Shown piece by piece: positions 1 to 6,115 of a stretch of DNA of 27,364 nucleotides. Position numbers and translations under genes: made by a program. The notes below the pieces were generated by a model. It worked only from the letters and a program-made list of their open reading frames with translations. It did not search any database and was not told the DNA's origin. Within the stretch, counting starts at the first letter, position 1. The number at the start of each line of letters is the position of its first letter. The stretch is taken from the IMG/VR virus record IMGVR_UViG_3300031951_001001, positions 1 through 27,364 of that record. One strand, 5' to 3'. This DNA comes from a virus.

Positions 1-16
1 GTGATATAGTTCAAAT

Positions 17-93
17 GCGCAGTAGCTCAAAGGAAGAGACACCCACGCTATCTAGTGGGAGGTTCCAGGGTTCGACTCCCAGGCTGCGCTCCA
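17..93 (+). tRNA. tRNA with unusual 8-nt anticodon loop
   Basis: A cloverleaf can be folded. The acceptor stem pairs 17-23 with 83-89, the last pair being T-G. The D stem is short (26-28 with 36-38). The anticodon stem CCCAC/GTGGG pairs 42-46 with 55-59. The T arm has a TTCGACT loop and one A-A mismatch. CCA is encoded at 91-93. The anticodon loop, GCTATCTA (47-54), has eight bases instead of seven, so the anticodon cannot be assigned safely (ATC, TAT and CTA readings are all possible). It is followed one base later by a tRNA-Thr gene. It may be functional with an expanded loop or a decaying gene. Confidence 0.7.
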
Positions 94-94
94 C

Positions 95-169
95 GCCCCT
101 TTAGCTCAGTGGTAGAGCACCTCACTTGTAATGAGGTGGTCCTCGGTTCAATCCCGAGAGGGGGCTCCA
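95..169 (+). tRNA. tRNA-Thr (anticodon TGT)
   Basis: This is a canonical cloverleaf. The acceptor stem GCCCCTT (95-101) pairs with AGGGGGC (159-165). The anticodon stem CCTCA/TGAGG encloses the loop CTTGTAA, giving anticodon TGT, which reads ACA threonine codons. The T stem CTCGG/CCGAG carries loop TTCAATC. CCA is encoded at 167-169. Phage tRNAs of this kind usually supplement host decoding. Confidence 0.93.
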
Positions 170-175
170 ATACAC

Positions 176-251
176 GGTCCCATAGCTCATTTGTGCAATG
201 ATGTCTTGTCATGAAGGACGTTTTGTTGAAGGCTATTAACCCAAGGGGCTA
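176..251 (+). tRNA. tRNA-Met (CAT)-like gene, probably degenerate
   Basis: The acceptor strand GGTCCC (176-181) can pair with GGGGCT (245-250). An anticodon arm GTCTT-loop-AGGAC carries loop GTCATGA, giving anticodon CAT. The T arm is abnormal: the 5' strand TTG-AA-GG matches CCCAA only with a two-base bulge, and the T loop lacks the TTCRA consensus. CCA is not encoded. Its position directly after two better tRNA genes supports a tRNA origin, but it may be a pseudo-tRNA. Confidence 0.5.
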
Positions 252-339
252 CATCTAACAAGCGCCCCTAATTTCAACCATCCACGTTCCGTAGGTCCGG
301 TCAACCTAAACAGTAAGAGAGAAGAGAGAGACAAAGACC

Positions 340-993
340 GTGACAACGATAGTGGGAATACAGGGAGACAACTTCGCAATTGTCTGCACCGACTCAAGGA
401 TAGCCAGCGACGGGGGAAGCGGAACACTTACCACCCTCGGACAAGGAATGTCCAAAATAACCCAGAACGGACCATACCTACTGGGAGCCGCTGGAGATGT
501 ACGAGCAATCAATATCTTGCATCACGTCTTTGCCCCACCTACTCCTCCAGCCAATCTACGCGGAAAGAAACTAGACGCCTTCATCACAGCCAGATTCATA
601 CCAGCTCTACGGGAATGCCTAGAGAAGCAAGGATACGGCTACTTCGATAAAGACTCCTATTACACAGCCGGCTTCGACTCAGTCATCATCGCAGTAATTC
701 ACTCAACTATTTACATCATTGATGGTGACTACTCATGGGCATCAGACTCAAACGGAATCTACTCAATCGGCTCAGGAGCAGACTACGCAATAGGAGCAAT
801 GAACGCACTCCTACCAAAAAGCAAACTCTCCATACACAACGCAAAAAACATCTGCCTAAAAGCACTCGCAACAGCTAGCAAATATGATTCAGGTACAGGA
901 GCCCCATACCACACGTTCATACAAGAAAGCCTGCCACTAAGAAGCAAAACAAACAATACCCCCACAAAAGTAGCAGTAAAGAAAAAGAGATAA
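340..993 (+). CDS. Proteasome beta-subunit-like Ntn-hydrolase
   Basis: This 217-aa protein starts with GTG behind a purine-rich RBS (about 319-330). The N-terminus is M-TTIVGI. If Met is removed, Thr2 becomes the N-terminal nucleophile, as in HslV and proteasome beta subunits. A CTDSR segment places Asp18 at the usual catalytic Asp position, followed by MSKIT, whose Lys39 could be the catalytic lysine. GAAGD (about 50-54) and IGSGADYAIGAMNA (about 147-160) match the family's conserved glycine strands. The tail (about 200-217) is Lys/Arg rich. It is shorter than actinobacterial PrcB and has no propeptide, which is closer to HslV. A whiB gene starts 3 nt downstream. It may be a phage protease that complements or competes with the host proteasome; activity is inferred. 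Confidence 0.75.
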   Translation: MTTIVGIQGDNFAIVCTDSRIASDGGSGTLTTLGQGMSKITQNGPYLLGAAGDVRAINILHHVFAPPTPPANLRGKKLDAFITARFIPALRECLEKQGYGYFDKDSYYTAGFDSVIIAVIHSTIYIIDGDYSWASDSNGIYSIGSGADYAIGAMNALLPKSKLSIHNAKNICLKALATASKYDSGTGAPYHTFIQESLPLRSKTNNTPTKVAVKKKR

Positions 994-995
994 AA

Positions 996-1316
996 ATGAA
1001 CGAAAAAGAAGAACAACTACCCCCAACAGAACATGATATACAAACAAAAGGTTGGACAAATTACGCTAAATGCAAAGGCTTGACGCACAAGATGTTTCCC
1101 AAAGCCCATAAGGACATCAGCTACATCCCAGAAGCCAGAGCCCTATGCGAACAATGCCCAGTCAAAAAAGAATGCCTCGACTACGCACTCGAATTCCCAG
1201 TGGCAGACATGCACGGAATATGGGCCGGCATGACCTCCAGACAACTACAAACAGAACAAAAAAGACGAGGCATACAACCCATCAGACCAACACTTTCACA
1301 AATGTGGGGAGACTGA
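996..1316 (+). CDS. WhiB-family transcriptional regulator (first copy)
   Basis: This 106-aa protein has the four Fe-S cluster cysteines of WhiB proteins: Cys26, then Cys51-x2-Cys54-x5-Cys60. The beta-turn GIWAGM (74-79) follows, with a basic C-terminus (QKRRG) suited to DNA contact. WhiB proteins bind a 4Fe-4S cluster and act with the primary sigma factor region 4. Phage versions can alter host WhiB-dependent transcription. It follows the protease-like gene by 2 nt and is followed by a 25-codon ORF one base after its stop, so the three are probably one transcript. Confidence 0.93.
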   Translation: MNEKEEQLPPTEHDIQTKGWTNYAKCKGLTHKMFPKAHKDISYIPEARALCEQCPVKKECLDYALEFPVADMHGIWAGMTSRQLQTEQKRRGIQPIRPTLSQMWGD

Positions 1317-1317
1317 A

Positions 1318-1395
1318 ATGGTTATGCTCGGACAACCCTGCAGATGCCCATTCATCCCGATAACACTCTGCGGAGACAAAGAAGAAGACGACTAA
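1318..1395 (+). CDS. 25-codon cysteine-containing ORF
   Basis: An ATG lies one base after the whiB stop (TGA-A-ATG), and the frame stays open for 25 codons. The peptide begins MVMLGQPCRCPFIPITLCGD and ends in an acidic EEDD tail. A CxC pair plus a third Cys could bind metal. Spacing suggests translational coupling to the WhiB gene. No family is recognised and it may not be translated. It ends at a convergent junction with the minus-strand gene at 1404. Confidence 0.35.
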   Translation: MVMLGQPCRCPFIPITLCGDKEEDD

Positions 1396-1403
1396 AAAAG
1401 CCG

Positions 1404-1748
1404 TTATTTCCCCCGCACGCCACATTTTGTGCAAAATTTCATATTTTGTAATTGCTCGAATACGGGTTCGCAGTCTGTTTTGCCGCACGGTTGTATTAAT
1501 GTTTCGCCGCTTATGTACGCTCTGAGTTGTTCGAGGTGTGTTGGCAAAGGTTTCATTGGCGGTGGTGCCGGCGGTAGTCCTTTGTCTTCGCGTAATGCTG
1601 TCAACAGATTTGTTGTTGCCCAGTCGTTGATGCTGATTCCTTTTTTCTTGCAGTGTGCGATGATTTCGTTTTTTAGCCAGCCGGGTATTCGTAGGACGAT
1701 GTTGTAGTTCCCGTCGCGCAGTTTAGCTTTCTGTGGTTTGCGCGGCAT
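1404..1748 (-). CDS. Ribbon-helix-helix protein with C-terminal zinc ribbon
   Basis: This 114-aa protein has an N-terminal segment (about 12-50) with beta strand YNIVLRIP followed by two helices, LKNEIIAHCKKKG and INDWATTNLLTAL, the layout of Arc/CopG ribbon-helix-helix DNA-binding domains. A proline-rich linker (about 59-69) leads to a C-terminal region with CGKTDC and CTKCG, four cysteines that could form a zinc ribbon. It overlaps the 3' end of a second RHH gene by 26 nt, so the two are probably co-expressed and perhaps form homo- or heterodimers. Targets are unknown. Confidence 0.7.
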   Translation of the reverse strand: MPRKPQKAKLRDGNYNIVLRIPGWLKNEIIAHCKKKGISINDWATTNLLTALREDKGLPPAPPPMKPLPTHLEQLRAYISGETLIQPCGKTDCEPVFEQLQNMKFCTKCGVRGK

Positions 1749-1905
1749 CTCTACTCACTAGCGTCAATAGGTATTCTGTGATTGTCATGTCGTAGCCGTC
1801 GGCGAGTTCGGCTATCAGGTTTTTTGTGTTGCCGGGTATGCGCATTGTGATGGTGCTGTATTCGCTGTCAACAGTTTTGACTGGTCTCCCCATGCGTTTG
1901 CGCAT
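1723..1905 (-). CDS. Small ribbon-helix-helix protein
   Basis: This 60-aa protein has strand YSTITMRIP (about 16-24) followed by helices NTKNLIAELADGY and TITEYLLTLVSRD, matching the single-domain Arc/MetJ fold. A basic GRPVK arm precedes the strand. It resembles the N-terminal half of the gene it overlaps, suggesting duplication. The start is ATG at 1905; a TAGACT hexamer lies 6 nt before it, but no convincing -35 is seen. ATG at 1893 (MGRPVK) is an alternative start. Confidence 0.65.
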   Translation of the reverse strand: MRKRMGRPVKTVDSEYSTITMRIPGNTKNLIAELADGYDMTITEYLLTLVSRDAAQTTES

Positions 1906-1914
1906 GTGGCGAGT

Positions 1915-2391
1915 CTAGTCGCTGTCTGGTAGTTCGTAGGCGCGTATTTCCCAGTCGCGTACGATTGGTTCGTAGACGCCGGCGAAGAAGTTTCGGTCAC
2001 CGTTGGTTGACGCGGAGATTGCTGGTAGTCCTCCGAGTTGGGCGATTGCTTGCCGGATGCAGTCGTGTATTTCTGTCGCGTCTACGGAGCCTGTGTTGAC
2101 GTCTCCGATGAGTTTTTGGATGATGGCCCAGGCTTGAGCTGTCGTTGGTACGGCTGGGGATTTTCCTGCTAGCGCGAGGGCTTGTTTTCGTATTTGTGCT
2201 GGGCGTAGTTTAAAAGTTTCGACGAGGACTAATTGATTGATAGCTTTTTTGATGTCGTTGTATTCGAGGTCTTGTAGGGCGTGCCACCAGGCTAGGTATA
2301 CCTGTTTTTTGAGTGCTTCTGTCGTGGGCATGCGTTCTCCGTAGTGGGAGTGTACGAGGTCTACTACTTTTACGAGTTCATCTTTGGTCAT
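1915..2391 (-). CDS. G39P-like replicative helicase loader
   Basis: This 158-aa protein has an N-terminal part (about 1-75) with the helical pattern of the phage G39P helicase loader/inhibitor family: MTKDELVKVVDLV, a loop, then YLAWWHALQDLEYNDIKKAI and LVETFKLRPAQIRKQAL. Proteins of this family deliver the replicative DnaB-type helicase to the initiator. The C-terminal half (about 85-158) is not recognised. Its start overlaps the end of the next gene upstream (stop TGA shared with ATG region), and that junction coincides with a degenerate copy of the dispersed repeat. Assignment rests on pattern similarity. Confidence 0.6.
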   Translation of the reverse strand: MTKDELVKVVDLVHSHYGERMPTTEALKKQVYLAWWHALQDLEYNDIKKAINQLVLVETFKLRPAQIRKQALALAGKSPAVPTTAQAWAIIQKLIGDVNTGSVDATEIHDCIRQAIAQLGGLPAISASTNGDRNFFAGVYEPIVRDWEIRAYELPDSD

Positions 2392-2415
2392 CGGCCACCG
2401 TTGTCCTTTTGGTCT
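2388..2415 (+). repeat. Dispersed repeat, copy 0 (degenerate)
   Basis: TCATCGGCCACCGTTG followed by TCCTTTTGGTCTGC matches copy 2 (3874-3904) at most positions. It lies across the junction of two minus-strand genes and supplies the last codons of the upstream one (N-G-G-R-stop). It is the leftmost recognisable copy and belongs to the CCGTTG subtype. Confidence 0.6.
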
Positions 2416-2723
2416 GCAAGCTTACACAGGTTGCGTATCCTTCGCTCGTTGCGTGCCTGGTCTTCTGGTTTTTTGCTTACGCGTAATAGCAGTTCGATGC
2501 TTGTGTATTGTTTGCCGGCTGGGTTTCCTCCCATATGCCATTCGCTGTATTGGGACCCGATGATTGTTTTGATGCAGTTTTCTTTTCCGTAGCTAATTAT
2601 TGCAGCGTTAATAATTTGTAGTCGCTGGAGTGGCAGTGCTCGAATTTTACGATTTGGCCTATGTACCTGGTGCCAGGTCTCCCAGATATCTTGGGCGTCT
2701 GCTGCGAAGGGCTCGTTTGACAT
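2388..2723 (-). CDS. Phage replication-associated protein
   Basis: This 111-aa protein resembles the C-terminal region found in many phage replisome organisers: an initial DIWETWHQVH, a helix set ending IISYGKENCIKTIIGSQYSEW, then WHMGGNPAGKQYTSIELLLR. It sits directly upstream of the helicase-loader-like gene, which supports a replication role. The start ATG at 2723 lies 7 nt after a -10 box, so translation is probably leaderless. The last four codons are made from repeat copy 0. The exact function is unknown. Confidence 0.6.
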   Translation of the reverse strand: MSNEPFAADAQDIWETWHQVHRPNRKIRALPLQRLQIINAAIISYGKENCIKTIIGSQYSEWHMGGNPAGKQYTSIELLLRVSKKPEDQARNERRIRNLCKLADQKDNGGR

Positions 2724-2730
2724 TGGGTTT

Positions 2731-2759
2731 ACTTTACCGTGCAGATTTTATAAAAGCAA
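2731..2759 (-). promoter_or_regulatory. Promoter for the replication operon, leaderless type
   Basis: On the minus strand, TTGCTT, 17 bp, TAAAGT. The ATG at 2723 begins 7 nt after the -10 box, which places the start codon at or next to the transcription start. No ribosome-binding site is possible in that space. Confidence 0.75.
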
Positions 2760-3330
2760 TCTTTAGGCACCCTCGCGCAGCAACTCCAGCTTTGCTGGAT
2801 GCAAGCGACGGAAACTCTAAGTCACTGGTGTTAGAGGTTGTCCTTGGATTTCACCTCTTCGGTAACTCGTTCTCAGTTAATTGCGCGCTTTACTTCTATG
2901 CCCCCCCCACGCTTCGTGCTGATGCACCGGTGGCCGTGGCCTTTTTAGCCGACACCGTTGTGTTGCGTTGTAAGTGGTTCTCCCCCTCTGGCTGACAGAA
3001 CCGTCCGCCCGTGCGAGGGGCATGCTTTCATGCAGAGAAGTGATACCCATTTCTGGTGGCGAATCGCATTAATGCCGTTAAGCACTGTCTAGCGCGTGGG
3101 TGCCCCCTTCTCTGGAGGACTTGATGAAGTTGGGAAACAATATACACACATCCGCCACCGTTGTGCAACATCCAAGGATATTTTTTAGCCCCGGAGTTCC
3201 GCCATAGGGGATTAGCTATGGGCTACTCTTCTATTAGGCCATGAACGGGTTCCCCCTTCTCCCTGTTCAGGCTGTTATGAGGGTTGAGCCCTTCCGGAAG
3301 TTTTGTAGGTGGCTTGCCGGGAGGGCTCCC
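2760..3330. other. Structured intergenic region without a convincing gene
   Basis: About 570 bases hold no ORF with codon-like composition or an RBS. Short hairpins are frequent: TCCAGC/GCTGGA near 2788-2802, GGTTCT/AGAACC near 2974-3001, GCATG/CATGC near 3020-3034, CCATAG/CTATGG near 3203-3222. Runs of C (about 2900, 3105, 3252) are unlike the neighbouring genes. Repeat copy 1 lies inside. I could not fold a tmRNA, RNase P or group I intron from it by eye, but a structured RNA is possible. Confidence 0.45.
3149..3176 (+). repeat. Dispersed repeat, copy 1 (left half conserved)
   Basis: CATCCGCCACCGTTG is intact, but the second half (TGCAACATCCAAGG) has diverged from the AAATAGTGCC end. It lies in the structured gap, with no gene adjacent on its left. 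Confidence 0.6.
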
Positions 3331-3333
3331 CTT

Positions 3334-3855
3334 TTATTTCAGGGGAAGAAGAAACTGGTCCAGCTCCCACATCATTCCAATTGTTGAGTAGCCGGCCAAA
3401 TCCATCACAGTGTCCTGAATTGATTCGAAGTTAGGGGTCCCACTCGAGGCGAACTTCATCAAGTTCTCGAGACGCGCCACTTTGTCATGCACCCGGATGA
3501 GCAGCCCCTGGCGGCCAAAACGCGCAATGTTCTGATGCCCGTAGTCCCGTTGTTTACGGACGAGGGTTTCATGGAGCTCCTCGAGTGATATGAGGTTATG
3601 GCCCTGCCGTCCCCAGTTGATGGAAAGCATGCCGAGATGTTTCCAGTCTTGGTGGATTGCGTCCTTGGCGTTTGGTCTCGCTAGCACGGCTATGTCCGAG
3701 AACCAGCGGTCAACCATGAGGTCGAAATGATTACGTATATGAGATAAGTAAATATCTTCGTTGTTAAGTGATTTAAAGATAGCTGTTGCCTGAATTAAGG
3801 CTGAGTCATCCCATGTTGTTGGTGTTTGTTCTAAAGCAATGTCAAAAATGTGCAT
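3334..3855 (-). CDS. DUF1599 (nucleotide modification associated domain 1) protein
   Basis: In this 173-aa protein the C-terminal part (about 95-165) carries the family signature: VRKQRDYGHQNIARFG, GLLIRVHDKVARLENL, then ESIQDTVMDLAGYSTIGMMW. DUF1599 domains are all-helical relatives of MazG-type nucleotide pyrophosphatases and are common in phages that alter nucleotide pools or DNA bases. The N-terminal 90 residues are not recognised. ATG 3855 is the only usable start; other nearby ATGs hit stops. Repeat copy 2 lies 20-50 nt upstream and a GC-rich hairpin lies just after the stop. Confidence 0.8.
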   Translation of the reverse strand: MHIFDIALEQTPTTWDDSALIQATAIFKSLNNEDIYLSHIRNHFDLMVDRWFSDIAVLARPNAKDAIHQDWKHLGMLSINWGRQGHNLISLEELHETLVRKQRDYGHQNIARFGRQGLLIRVHDKVARLENLMKFASSGTPNFESIQDTVMDLAGYSTIGMMWELDQFLLPLK

Positions 3856-3873
3856 GCATCATGTTTAGCACAT

Positions 3874-3904
3874 CTCATCCACCACCGTTGTTCTTTTAGT
3901 ATGG
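3874..3904 (+). repeat. Dispersed repeat, copy 2
   Basis: CTCATCCACCACCGTTG followed by TTCTTTTAGTATGG. It sits between two minus-strand genes, 11 nt from the stop codon of the upstream one. CCGTTG subtype. Confidence 0.8.
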
Positions 3905-3914
3905 CTTTAAATGT

Positions 3915-4070
3915 TTAGCGCGATGCCTTAGCTCTAACCTTCTCGAGCATCTTGGCCGGAGCATGCTTAGCTTTGCTGCCGCTGCAGACCGGATTGTCAG
4001 AAAGTTTTACGTGCACTACAACTTCTTGGCCGCAGCTTTCACACTTCCAGGTTGACGTCTTAGAACTCAT
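3915..4070 (-). CDS. Small zinc-ribbon protein
   Basis: A 51-codon ORF from ATG 4070 encodes MSSKTSTWKCESCGQEVVVH, with a later VCSGS, so CxxC plus at least one further Cys could bind zinc. The C-terminal half is rich in Lys, Ala and Arg, suggesting nucleic-acid contact. There is no clear SD; a TAGTAT hexamer lies 8 nt before the start, so it may have its own promoter. No family beyond zinc ribbon is recognised. Confidence 0.6.
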   Translation of the reverse strand: MSSKTSTWKCESCGQEVVVHVKLSDNPVCSGSKAKHAPAKMLEKVRAKASR

Positions 4071-4108
4071 GGTTTTTCATACTACAACATGCCTATGCCG
4101 GCACGGTA

Positions 4109-4462
4109 TTAGATGTCTTCTTCCTCATCGAGGCCGGGGACGATATTGTCGCTAAGTACGCGGCGAACAACTTCTTGAATCTCGAGCTTCTTATCTTCTG
4201 ATTCGTTTTTATAAATTTCCTGGACGAGCATTCGGAAAACGCGCACACTCATCTCGAGCAAACTAAGCAGTGTTCCGCCTTCTTCGTTTATGAGATTGTT
4301 TATCTCATCGGTGTTTGTGCCGGCAATAATAAGTCGCTGCTCATGTGAGAGCTCGGATAAATCAATGCACATGATGTCGTCAGTTAGAGGGAAACCTTTT
4401 CCTTCTACGCGGTCCCATATGTAGAGAGACTCTGTTGCTTCTTCGAATTCTTGGGCTCCCAT
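4109..4462 (-). CDS. Acidic protein of unknown function
   Basis: This 117-aa protein starts at ATG 4462 behind AAAAGGA, which overlaps the end of the upstream gene. The composition is acidic throughout, ending GLDEEEDI. Predicted helices occupy about 60-105 (LLSLLEMSVRVFRMLVQEIY and KLEIQEVVRRVL). There are no cysteines in motif arrangement, no signal peptide and no membrane segment. It is the third gene of a run that starts with the ParA-like ATPase. I do not recognise a family. Confidence 0.65.
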   Translation of the reverse strand: MGAQEFEEATESLYIWDRVEGKGFPLTDDIMCIDLSELSHEQRLIIAGTNTDEINNLINEEGGTLLSLLEMSVRVFRMLVQEIYKNESEDKKLEIQEVVRRVLSDNIVPGLDEEEDI

Positions 4463-4469
4463 ATTGCTT

Positions 4470-4718
4470 TTATCCTTTTCGCCAGCGTTTGATTTGTTGA
4501 TTTAAACGGTATTCGTATAGCTCATCCGCCACCGTTGAAGGAATAGCAAGCTTATCACGTTGCTGTTGATGGGCTTTCTCATGTTTGTCAATCAAGATTT
4601 GATTCTTTTTTAAATCGCGCAGTTGCTGCTGAATCTCTTCATGCTGCTTTTTAATTATTCCTAAACGTATAATCAGCATGCTCAGCAGAAAGAATGTGAC
4701 CGGTATAAAGATGACCAT
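4470..4718 (-). CDS. Membrane-anchored coiled-coil protein
   Basis: This 82-aa protein has an N-terminal transmembrane helix (residues 1-20, MVIFIPVTFFLLSMLIIRLG) followed by a charged heptad-like helix (about 22-58, KKQHEEIQQQLRDLKKNQIL onward). The start overlaps the stop of the ParA-like gene by one base (TGATG), so the two are translationally coupled. The C-terminal STVADELYEY is encoded by repeat copy 3, so the repeat has been absorbed into the reading frame. It may anchor or localise the ATPase; that role is inferred from context. Confidence 0.65.
   Translation of the reverse strand: MVIFIPVTFFLLSMLIIRLGIIKKQHEEIQQQLRDLKKNQILIDKHEKAHQQQRDKLAIPSTVADELYEYRLNQQIKRWRKG
4521..4549 (+). repeat. 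Dispersed repeat, copy 3, inside a coding sequence
   Basis: CTCATCCGCCACCGTTG followed by AAGGAATAGCAA. It lies within the 3' part of the minus-strand membrane-protein gene and is read as residues of it. CCGTTG subtype. Confidence 0.75.
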
Positions 4719-5257
4719 CAGAATGGCACGTCCTGCTTGATGTGGTTATCGAGCGCCAGGACCAGGCGTTTCCAGTCTTCGCGCTCAAGCACGCGTCGTG
4801 CCAGGCCGGCGTCGAGCTTGCGTAACGTTTCGTGGTCCCATTTAACTTCTTGGATGGGCCCTACTTCGCCGAGTATTGCCCCTGCATCGCGCAGGTTTAT
4901 TGGCGCGTCATCGATGACATTGACGATTGCCATGTCCGCCTTGCAGTCCATTGTTTTGCGGAGGCACGCGTACGTTGTTTGCGTAATCAGGATGTTGATG
5001 TCGGCCGCCGGCATATGCGCGCGTGAGTCGACGAAGATGAAATCACAATCTGGAACTGGTTCGTTCGAGAGGGTTAGCCCATGGTTTATTTTGTATGGGA
5101 CCTCAAGGTCTCCAAACCCCAGCACTGCGCAATTGGCGTTGGTGTCCTTCGCGACGAGGCCAATGTAGTGATGCTTGCTGTAGTCGAGGGCTAGCAATGA
5201 GGCAATTGTTGTGGTGCCCACACCTCCCTTAGGGGAGTAAAAGTTGATTACCATCAT
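4718..5257 (-). CDS. ParA/MinD-like ATPase
   Basis: This 179-aa protein begins MMVINFYSPKGGVGTTTIAS. KGGVGTTT (10-17) is a deviant Walker A of the ParA/MinD/Soj group, with the signature lysine at 10. A Walker B-like DFIFVDSR lies near residues 72-79. It is shorter than typical ParA (about 250 aa) and lacks an N-terminal HTH. It could act in positioning or partition, or be a repurposed regulator. The first ATG of the ATGATG pair is chosen because of GGAAAG spacing. It is transcribed from a promoter abutting repeat copy 4 and coupled to a membrane coiled-coil gene. Confidence 0.82.
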   Translation of the reverse strand: MMVINFYSPKGGVGTTTIASLLALDYSKHHYIGLVAKDTNANCAVLGFGDLEVPYKINHGLTLSNEPVPDCDFIFVDSRAHMPAADINILITQTTYACLRKTMDCKADMAIVNVIDDAPINLRDAGAILGEVGPIQEVKWDHETLRKLDAGLARRVLEREDWKRLVLALDNHIKQDVPF

Positions 5258-5292
5258 GATTGTCTTTCCTTTTCTATTAGGTAATTGATTAA

Positions 5293-5321
5293 AAAGTACT
5301 ACGTTTAAACTGCTGCGTCAA
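5293..5321 (-). promoter_or_regulatory. Promoter of the ParA-like operon
   Basis: On the minus strand, TTGACG, 17 bp, TACTTT, about 35 nt before the ATG at 5257. The -35 box directly abuts repeat copy 4, so the repeat occupies the upstream-element position of this promoter. Confidence 0.75.
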
Positions 5322-5352
5322 GTCTTCCGCCACCGTTGAATATTTAGTATGC
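5322..5352 (+). repeat. Dispersed repeat, copy 4
   Basis: GTCTTCCGCCACCGTTG followed by AATATTTAGTATGC. The right end overlaps the stop codon and last codon of the minus-strand gene ending at 5344; the left end touches a -35 box. CCGTTG subtype. Confidence 0.85.
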
Positions 5353-5739
5353 ATTCGAGACGAAGTACCCACCCTCTTCGTCCCCTACAAAACTCATCAA
5401 GGTTTTCGACTCGAAGTAACTGATGACATCTTTCGCGAATAGCGCTTCTTGTGCTCCTTTAACCCAGCGCGACGCGGCCGATGAAAGTAAACGGTCCTGG
5501 AGGCGCGCGGAACCGTAGCCAGGTATGAGCGCATTGCGCCAGTTCAGTGGACAGTCAGTGAAGTTGCGCCAGTTCAACTTCTTGCCTAGGCGCGCTTCGA
5601 GGCAGCCAATACACAACATGCCATCATGCTTGCCGATTGCTGCACGTGCCCAACAGGCGTCAGTGACCATGTAGTACTCGCCGTTTTCCATACAGTTGAC
5701 TTTGCAGTCAACACACTGTTCGTCGATGTAACAGGTCAT
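5344..5739 (-). CDS. Cysteine-rich zinc-binding phage protein
   Basis: This 131-aa protein uses the ATG that overlaps the previous stop (ATGA at 5736-5739), giving MTCYIDEQCVDCKVNC. The pattern C-x2-C-x3-C, then GEYYMVTDACW, then MLCIGCLEARLGKKL, recurs in uncharacterised actinophage proteins and looks like a treble-clef or zinc-ribbon fold, possibly HNH-related. It is the last gene of a six-gene operon starting at 6757. I know no biochemical function. Confidence 0.7.
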   Translation of the reverse strand: MTCYIDEQCVDCKVNCMENGEYYMVTDACWARAAIGKHDGMLCIGCLEARLGKKLNWRNFTDCPLNWRNALIPGYGSARLQDRLLSSAASRWVKGAQEALFAKDVISYFESKTLMSFVGDEEGGYFVSNAY

Positions 5740-5924
5740 GCTTCGGCGATGTCCTGCATTATCGACAGCCAATTAAAACCCTCATTGAACTGCGCAGTCT
5801 CTGAATCAATCGCTGCTTGTTCTGCAGTGTAAGTGCCAGCAACAAGTTCTTCTTCAACTGCTTTAAGCCAGTGAATCTGGTGACGAATTGAGTTGAGAAG
5901 TTCTTCTTTCAGTTCTTCAGTCAC
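5736..5924 (-). CDS. Small helical protein of unknown function
   Basis: This 62-aa protein has a GTG start overlapping the upstream stop (GTGA). It is predicted almost entirely helical, with a charged N-terminus MTEELKEELLNSIRHQIHW and acidic surface. There are no cysteines, membrane segment or known motif. Tight coupling on both sides shows it is a genuine operon member. Confidence 0.65.
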   Translation of the reverse strand: MTEELKEELLNSIRHQIHWLKAVEEELVAGTYTAEQAAIDSETAQFNEGFNWLSIMQDIAEA

Positions 5925-6115
5925 TTAGGTACCCCCATGTAGTAGTTAATAACTGGTAGTAGGTCTGTTGCTTTGTCCAACACGGATTGTGGAACAAGAC
6001 CGTCGTTTAAAACCATATCTTCTTCTGGTGTAAGTTCTGTGTCTTGAACGATGCACACTCCGTCATGGGCGACGAAGAACGTGTCGGTACCCGGATGGAT
6101 TACGTAGAACGCCAT
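5921..6115 (-). CDS. Small protein of unknown function
   Basis: This 64-aa protein starts MAFYVIHPGTDTFFVAHDGV. The ATG shares a base with the upstream stop (TAATG), and GGAGG lies upstream. The N-terminal half looks beta-rich; the rest is helical with LTPEEDMVLNDGLVP. A longer in-frame extension upstream is rejected because it would run back through the preceding gene. No family is recognised. Confidence 0.65.
   Translation of the reverse strand: MAFYVIHPGTDTFFVAHDGVCIVQDTELTPEEDMVLNDGLVPQSVLDKATDLLPVINYYMGVPK

Noticed and set aside
2630-2995. Plus-strand ORF antisense to the replication gene and into the gap
   Set aside because: It is a shadow of the minus-strand gene for its first third, with no RBS or promoter.
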